In this document: positions 60,845-64,000 of the stretch, piece after piece
How positions within the stretch are numbered: the first letter of the stretch is position 1
Layout of the letters: each line of letters begins with the position of its first letter
NCBI GenBank assembly: GCA_018654845.1
Contig: JABIKU010000035.1
Location: 1-64,000, forward strand
DNA: 64,000 nt
Source of the DNA: Methanobacteriota archaeon
GTDB lineage: Archaea > Thermoplasmatota > Poseidoniia > Poseidoniales > Thalassarchaeaceae
Direction: 5' to 3'
Notes under the pieces: generated by a model
The model's input: the letters and a program-made list of their open reading frames with translations, nothing else
Databases searched by the model: none
Told to the model about the DNA's origin: nothing
Position numbers and translations under genes: made by a program

Positions 60845-61707
60845 ATCCAATTTGAGATTGGAAAACGCCAAGATTTCTGATCAGGCCCTGGCCCGAGATT
60901 AGCAAAATCGATTTGGAATAACTTTGTCGAAAGCATTTCATCTGAGAATTTTTCAGGTAATACGATGTTTTCAACTCTCATTATTGCCAGAGTTCCTTTT
61001 GCACCCTCTGGCAATTCAATCATTTGTACCAATTTACACTCCAATGCAGCGATGGCATTCGAAATCAATGGTGGATAAGGTTGCTTGCTTTCGATTGGTG
61101 TTGCATCGATTAGACCCCATTCTGATTCGCTATGAGGAATTGAATTTGCAACTGCATCCAAATTTAGGGCAGACCTATGATCTGCCCTCAAAATTGCAAC
61201 AGAAATTGGGGCATCTTTTCCATGATTTTGCAAATTCACCATGGTATCTCTAGGCCTTCCATTGTCGTCGATGGAGAGGGACATTGACAGAAGAGGGGGG
61301 CTATTGGAAATAATATTCAAAGAAGAAATTGCAGAAAGATTCTCTACCCCATCTTGGCCTATTGTAGAAATGATTACAACTGGTCTTGGCATCAATAATT
61401 GTGCCAACCATTGCCTTCGGCTGTCATGATCTAGATCTTCTATCTTCAGCTCGATTAATTGATCCTCCAATGACGGTTTCTGATAATTATCATCAAGACT
61501 GATGTCACCATTTTCTAACCAAGTATCGAGGGAACCGGAAGAAATTTCATCCGCAGAATATGCCGTGAATTCACGATAAGCTTGCCAACGAGCAATTTCT
61601 ATCTCACTGTCACTCCGAGAGATTTTTCGTTTGATTGACGCATCAGAATATTTGATACATCGCCGTAAAAACCTCTCTACGAGTTCACGACGTTGCTCGA
61701 TATCCAT
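60814..61707 (-). CDS. Flavin reductase-like FMN-binding protein with helical N-terminal domain
   Basis: 297 aa. Residues ~105-290 match the flavin-reductase (DIM6/NTAB) split barrel: LLMPRPVVIISTIGQDGVENLSAISSLNIISNSPPLLSMSLS, with GRPRDTMVNLQ. The N-terminal ~100 residues are helical and charged (VERFLRRCIKYSDASIKRKI) and are not recognised. The barrel binds FMN and often reduces flavin or acts on small substrates. It is followed 5 nt away from the peroxiredoxin gene on the same strand and overlaps sepF tail to tail. Confidence 0.72.
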   Translation of the reverse strand: MDIEQRRELVERFLRRCIKYSDASIKRKISRSDSEIEIARWQAYREFTAYSADEISSGSLDTWLENGDISLDDNYQKPSLEDQLIELKIEDLDHDSRRQWLAQLLMPRPVVIISTIGQDGVENLSAISSLNIISNSPPLLSMSLSIDDNGRPRDTMVNLQNHGKDAPISVAILRADHRSALNLDAVANSIPHSESEWGLIDATPIESKQPYPPLISNAIAALECKLVQMIELPEGAKGTLAIMRVENIVLPEKFSDEMLSTKLFQIDFANLGPGPDQKSWRFPISNWIQNFESDSGN

Positions 61708-61711
61708 GTTA

Positions 61712-62182
61712 TCACTCTATATCAAATTCGCTCATCAAACGTGCAATATGCCCTTTGGCACGAACATTGTATTTTGCATATAGGAGAGTCCCATCCGTAT
61801 CGATAACAAAGGAGGAACGTGAAACTCCAAGAAATGTCTTGCCATAATTCATCTTCTCTCGCCAAACGCCGAATAGACGATGTAGAATTATGTCTGAATC
61901 TACGATTAACTCAAATGGTAATTGGTATTTTTCGACGAATTTAGCATGAGATTTTGCTGAATCCTTCGACACTCCGAAAACACGGAATCCCGCGTCTTGG
62001 AACGCTGAAAAATTATCTCTGAAATCACATGCTTGAGTAGTACAACCTGGAGTACTGTCCTTAGGGTAAAAATAGAGAATTACCTTTTGCCCATCTGCCA
62101 ATATTTCTGCGAGATTTATTGTTGTACCATCAGTTAATTCAGCCTCAAAATTTGGTGCTATCTCACCCACTTCCAATGTCAT
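61712..62182 (-). CDS. bcp: Peroxiredoxin, BCP/PrxQ type
   Basis: 156 aa from ATG 62182 (MTLEVGEIAPNFEAEL); the track's TTG 62248 extends it by 22 residues without family support. The peroxidatic Cys is in DSTPGCTTQACDF and the resolving Cys is five residues later in the same helix, the BCP/PrxQ arrangement. VILYFYPKD and KTFLGVSRSSFVID are typical. It reduces peroxides using thioredoxin-like donors. The small membrane protein diverges across 91 nt. Confidence 0.92.
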   Translation of the reverse strand: MTLEVGEIAPNFEAELTDGTTINLAEILADGQKVILYFYPKDSTPGCTTQACDFRDNFSAFQDAGFRVFGVSKDSAKSHAKFVEKYQLPFELIVDSDIILHRLFGVWREKMNYGKTFLGVSRSSFVIDTDGTLLYAKYNVRAKGHIARLMSEFDIE

Positions 62183-62273
62183 CCAATCTTCCTCCACATT
62201 CCCTCGAGTGGCTGAAGCATGAAGAATGCTCTCACCACTAGCATTCAAGAAAGATGAGTAGTCGCTTGGGAAT

Positions 62274-62558
62274 ATGAGTAAGTTTGGTACCTTTGGTGGA
62301 GCAATTATTCTAATCGTAGGAATTTTGGCATTTATTGGATTTTTAGCAACTGGAGCATTTGTAGATTACATCGATGGAGAATTGGAAGAAAATTGTGATA
62401 GTACATCTGGACAAATCGGCCAAATCACAGGTATTGATGAAGGCCAGTGTCAAGATGGTCGAAACACAAGAGAGATGGTAATAAGCCTACAAACTCCGTT
62501 ATTGATTTTCGGTGGATTGATGTCTCTGAGTGGCGGCTTAATCATTTTCAAGAGTTAA
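62274..62558 (+). CDS. Small membrane protein
   Basis: 94 aa with two hydrophobic segments (GGAIILIVGILAFIGFLATGAF and LLIFGGLMSLSGGLIIF) flanking a ~40-residue loop with two Cys (ENCDSTSGQ, EGQCQDG), possibly a disulfide outside the cell. No family recognised. The last 4 nt overlap nth. Confidence 0.5.
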   Translation: MSKFGTFGGAIILIVGILAFIGFLATGAFVDYIDGELEENCDSTSGQIGQITGIDEGQCQDGRNTREMVISLQTPLLIFGGLMSLSGGLIIFKS

Positions 62559-63199
62559 TTTTTCTCTTCTCGAATTCTTTTCTTGCTCGCTGCCCATCCA
62601 CAAATTGGGCATAATTCGAGATTATGATTACGTGCTGGGCAATATTCACGCCCAAAATATATGATTTGCAAATGTCTCCTATTCCAAGTTTCCATTGGGA
62701 ATATCGTTTTCAAATCGTTTTCAGTTTTGACCACATTCTTTCCATTTGACAGCCCCCAACGATCTGCTAATCTATGGATATGTGTATCGACTGCGAATGC
62801 AGGTACGCCAAATGCCTGTGACATTACTACGCTAGCAGTTTTATGTCCAACTCCTGCGAGCGATTCAAGAAAATTCCAATCTGGCCGGACATCACCTCCA
62901 TCCTCTACAATTTGTTCGGCCATCTTTCGCAAATTCTTAGCTTTGGTTGGTGCGAGACCAATCTCGCGAATAATATTGCGAATCACTTCAACTTCAAGTT
63001 CTGCCATTTTCTCCGGAGTATTAGCTCTCGCAAACAACACCGGCGTAACCTCATTGACCTTTTTGTCCGTAGTCTGAGCCGAGAGCATTACTGCAACAAG
63101 TAAGGTGTAAGGGTCGGAGTGATCTAGTGGAATTAGCAACGTTGGATAGAGTTCATCGAGTTGCTGACCAATTTTGTCGGCCTTTTCAGCACGACGCAT
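62555..63199 (-). CDS. nth: Endonuclease III-type DNA glycosylase, atypical Fe-S motif
   Basis: 214 aa. Helix-hairpin-helix LAGVGHKTASVV with the catalytic Lys, and the catalytic Asp in FAVDTHIHRLA. Standard Nth has C-x6-C-x2-C-x5-C near the C-terminus. Here it reads YCPARNHNLELCPICGWAASKK: C-x9-C-x2-C and no fourth Cys, so a 4Fe-4S cluster is doubtful. It removes oxidised pyrimidines and nicks abasic sites. ATG 63199 overlaps the stop of the upstream small membrane protein by one base. Confidence 0.88.
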   Translation of the reverse strand: MRRAEKADKIGQQLDELYPTLLIPLDHSDPYTLLVAVMLSAQTTDKKVNEVTPVLFARANTPEKMAELEVEVIRNIIREIGLAPTKAKNLRKMAEQIVEDGGDVRPDWNFLESLAGVGHKTASVVMSQAFGVPAFAVDTHIHRLADRWGLSNGKNVVKTENDLKTIFPMETWNRRHLQIIYFGREYCPARNHNLELCPICGWAASKKRIREEKN

Positions 63200-63405
63200 T
63201 ATTCAACACCCACATCATCCTTCAAACCGATAATGAATGCGATTGCAATCGTCGCAAAAGGTATACCATAACATGGACCATACATCCATGTTTCCCAATT
63301 TGTAGATTCGGCTTGTCCACCGAAAAGTAAGTACGAAACCAAGCCGAAAACAAGCGCAGGGAAAATCGCAACAGAACCAAAAACAACCGCGCGTAAGATT
63401 CCCAT
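63199..63405 (-). CDS. Small two-helix membrane protein upstream of nth
   Basis: 68 aa from ATG 63405 (MGILRAVVFGSVAIFPALVFG). The track's 63609 start lies inside the PHP gene in another frame. Two hydrophobic segments (AVVFGSVAIFPALVFGLVSYLLFG and GIPFATIAIAFIIGL) with a short linker. A purine-rich GAGAGGAAGAG precedes the ATG. Its TAA overlaps the nth ATG (TAATG). Function unknown. Confidence 0.55.
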   Translation of the reverse strand: MGILRAVVFGSVAIFPALVFGLVSYLLFGGQAESTNWETWMYGPCYGIPFATIAIAFIIGLKDDVGVE

Positions 63406-63439
63406 ATCTCTTCCTCTCGTATATTCCAATTGAATTTTA

Positions 63440-64000
63440 TTAACGGCAGAACAGTTCTTCAATCTCGATTCCAGTCCGAGTATTGAGTACATCTTTGGCT
63501 TCAAGCCATCCTTTTCTGGCCATTTGGATACCAAACCAAACATCTTGAAGCCCATCAGTATCATGGGCGTCTGGATTAATACAAACTGGAACACCTTGAT
63601 CCCTTGCATACTTGCAAAGTCGCCAATCTAAGTCGAGCCGATAAGGCGACGCGTTAATTTCCACCGCTTTCAATTCACCATCTGAATTCAATTCTCCCAT
63701 CCTTCGTAATACAGCGTGCATATCTACAGGAAAACCTTCTCTGCCTTGTAAAATTCTACCAGTTGGATGGCCAAGTATCGTAAAGGTGGGGTTTTCTATG
63801 GCATTAATCAACGCTTCAGTATTCGTAATTTCATCGCGGTTGCGCCAACTTCCAAGAGCGTGAACACTTCCAACAACATGAGAGAGAGAACGACGAGTGT
63901 CGTCTGGATAATCGAGACGACCATCGGTCAAAATATCACATTCCGAACCATGAAATAATCTAAAATCGATGCCTTTATCAAGCCAATTTTCATTTAATGC
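63440..64000 (-). CDS. PolX-type PHP-domain protein (5' end beyond the window)
   Basis: At least 186 codons; the frame stays open through base 64000, so the true start is outside. The track's TTG 63931 is artificial, because upstream codons give LDKGIDFRLFHGSECDILTDG, which is family sequence. PHP metal motifs are visible: E in HGSECDIL, H in VVGSVHALG, H in ILGHPTGRIL, D/H in INPDAHD. EINASPYRLDLDWR and KGWLEAKDVLNT match the PHP domain of PolX DNA polymerases and stand-alone relatives. It is a probable 3'-exonuclease or phosphoesterase. Whether a polymerase domain precedes it cannot be seen. Confidence 0.85.
   Translation of the reverse strand, partial: ALNENWLDKGIDFRLFHGSECDILTDGRLDYPDDTRRSLSHVVGSVHALGSWRNRDEITNTEALINAIENPTFTILGHPTGRILQGREGFPVDMHAVLRRMGELNSDGELKAVEINASPYRLDLDWRLCKYARDQGVPVCINPDAHDTDGLQDVWFGIQMARKGWLEAKDVLNTRTGIEIEELFCR

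Noticed and set aside
62183-62248. TTG-initiated extension of the peroxiredoxin
   Set aside because: Adds 22 residues not found in the family; ATG 62182 gives the standard start.
63406-63609. N-terminal extension of the 136-aa ORF
   Set aside because: Overlaps the PHP-domain gene in another frame; MGILRAVVFG at 63405 is a normal small membrane protein start.

Overview
The window looks like a stretch of archaeal chromosome, most likely from a planktonic marine euryarchaeon related to Marine Group II/III (Poseidoniales-like). This placement is inferred from gene content, not from a marker tree. The archaeal core is unmistakable: TATA-binding protein, ribosomal protein eL41, ABCE1, a DRG-type GTPase, archaeosine tRNA-guanine transglycosylase, archaeal triosephosphate isomerase, NadM, CTP-dependent riboflavin kinase, mevalonate kinase, aconitase X and SepF. 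Bacterial-looking genes are mixed in (GrpE, TatC, the HpnC/D/E squalene genes, BCP peroxiredoxin, endonuclease III-type glycosylase, a FadF/HdrD-like oxidoreductase). Lipobox proteins and Ca-binding Asp-rich ectodomains fit a marine heterotroph.

Layout. 1-3 kb: tRNA-Arg(TCT), a tiny eL41 gene missed by the ORF track, a degenerate Cas4/RecB-like protein, tpiA and a sugar nucleotidyltransferase. 3-11 kb: a plus-strand run of sucC-sucD, hpnE-hpnC-hpnD (squalene), ABCE1 and grpE. 11-20 kb: a Notum-like lipoprotein esterase, nadM, two small unknowns, DRG GTPase, tatC, an Atg22/UMF1-type transporter, an apparently circularly permuted glycerophosphodiesterase and citrate synthase. 20-26 kb: membrane unknowns, an AKB-ligase-like PLP enzyme, a PqqB-like protein, ribK, truA and a TPR protein. 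26-33 kb: a minus-strand operon of two ABC ATPases, two ABC-2 permeases and a possible lipocalin-like protein, with a perfect palindrome just upstream. 33-37 kb: acnX-tgtA, divergent from a ZIP9-like metal transporter. 37-54 kb: TrmH-type methyltransferase, nadE, HMA/DUF4396 protein, ileS, K+ channel, two large surface proteins, a GIDE-domain membrane protein, cysS, two tandem glutamine amidotransferases and a FadF/HdrD-like membrane Fe-S protein. 54-64 kb: mevalonate kinase, TBP, a giant PKD-type surface protein directly followed by SepF, then flavin reductase-like, peroxiredoxin, endonuclease III and a PolX-type PHP protein cut by the window end.

Themes. Isoprenoid and lipid supply (mevalonate kinase, a possible phosphomevalonate dehydratase, HpnCDE squalene synthesis), NAD synthesis (NadM, NadE), TCA cycle (citrate synthase, SucCD), translation and tRNA modification, and a rich cell surface. 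The genome is very compact. All eleven convergent gene pairs overlap or abut within 6 nt, and several genes have a TATA-like box about 26 nt before the start codon, suggesting leaderless mRNAs. No intergenic gap reaches 300 nt. I saw no CRISPR array, insertion sequence or phage gene.

The most unusual items are a TBP with a ~55-residue insertion in its second repeat, the permuted glycerophosphodiesterase, the PKD-protein/SepF pair, a tgtA that seems to have lost its zinc cysteines, and the hpnECD cluster.
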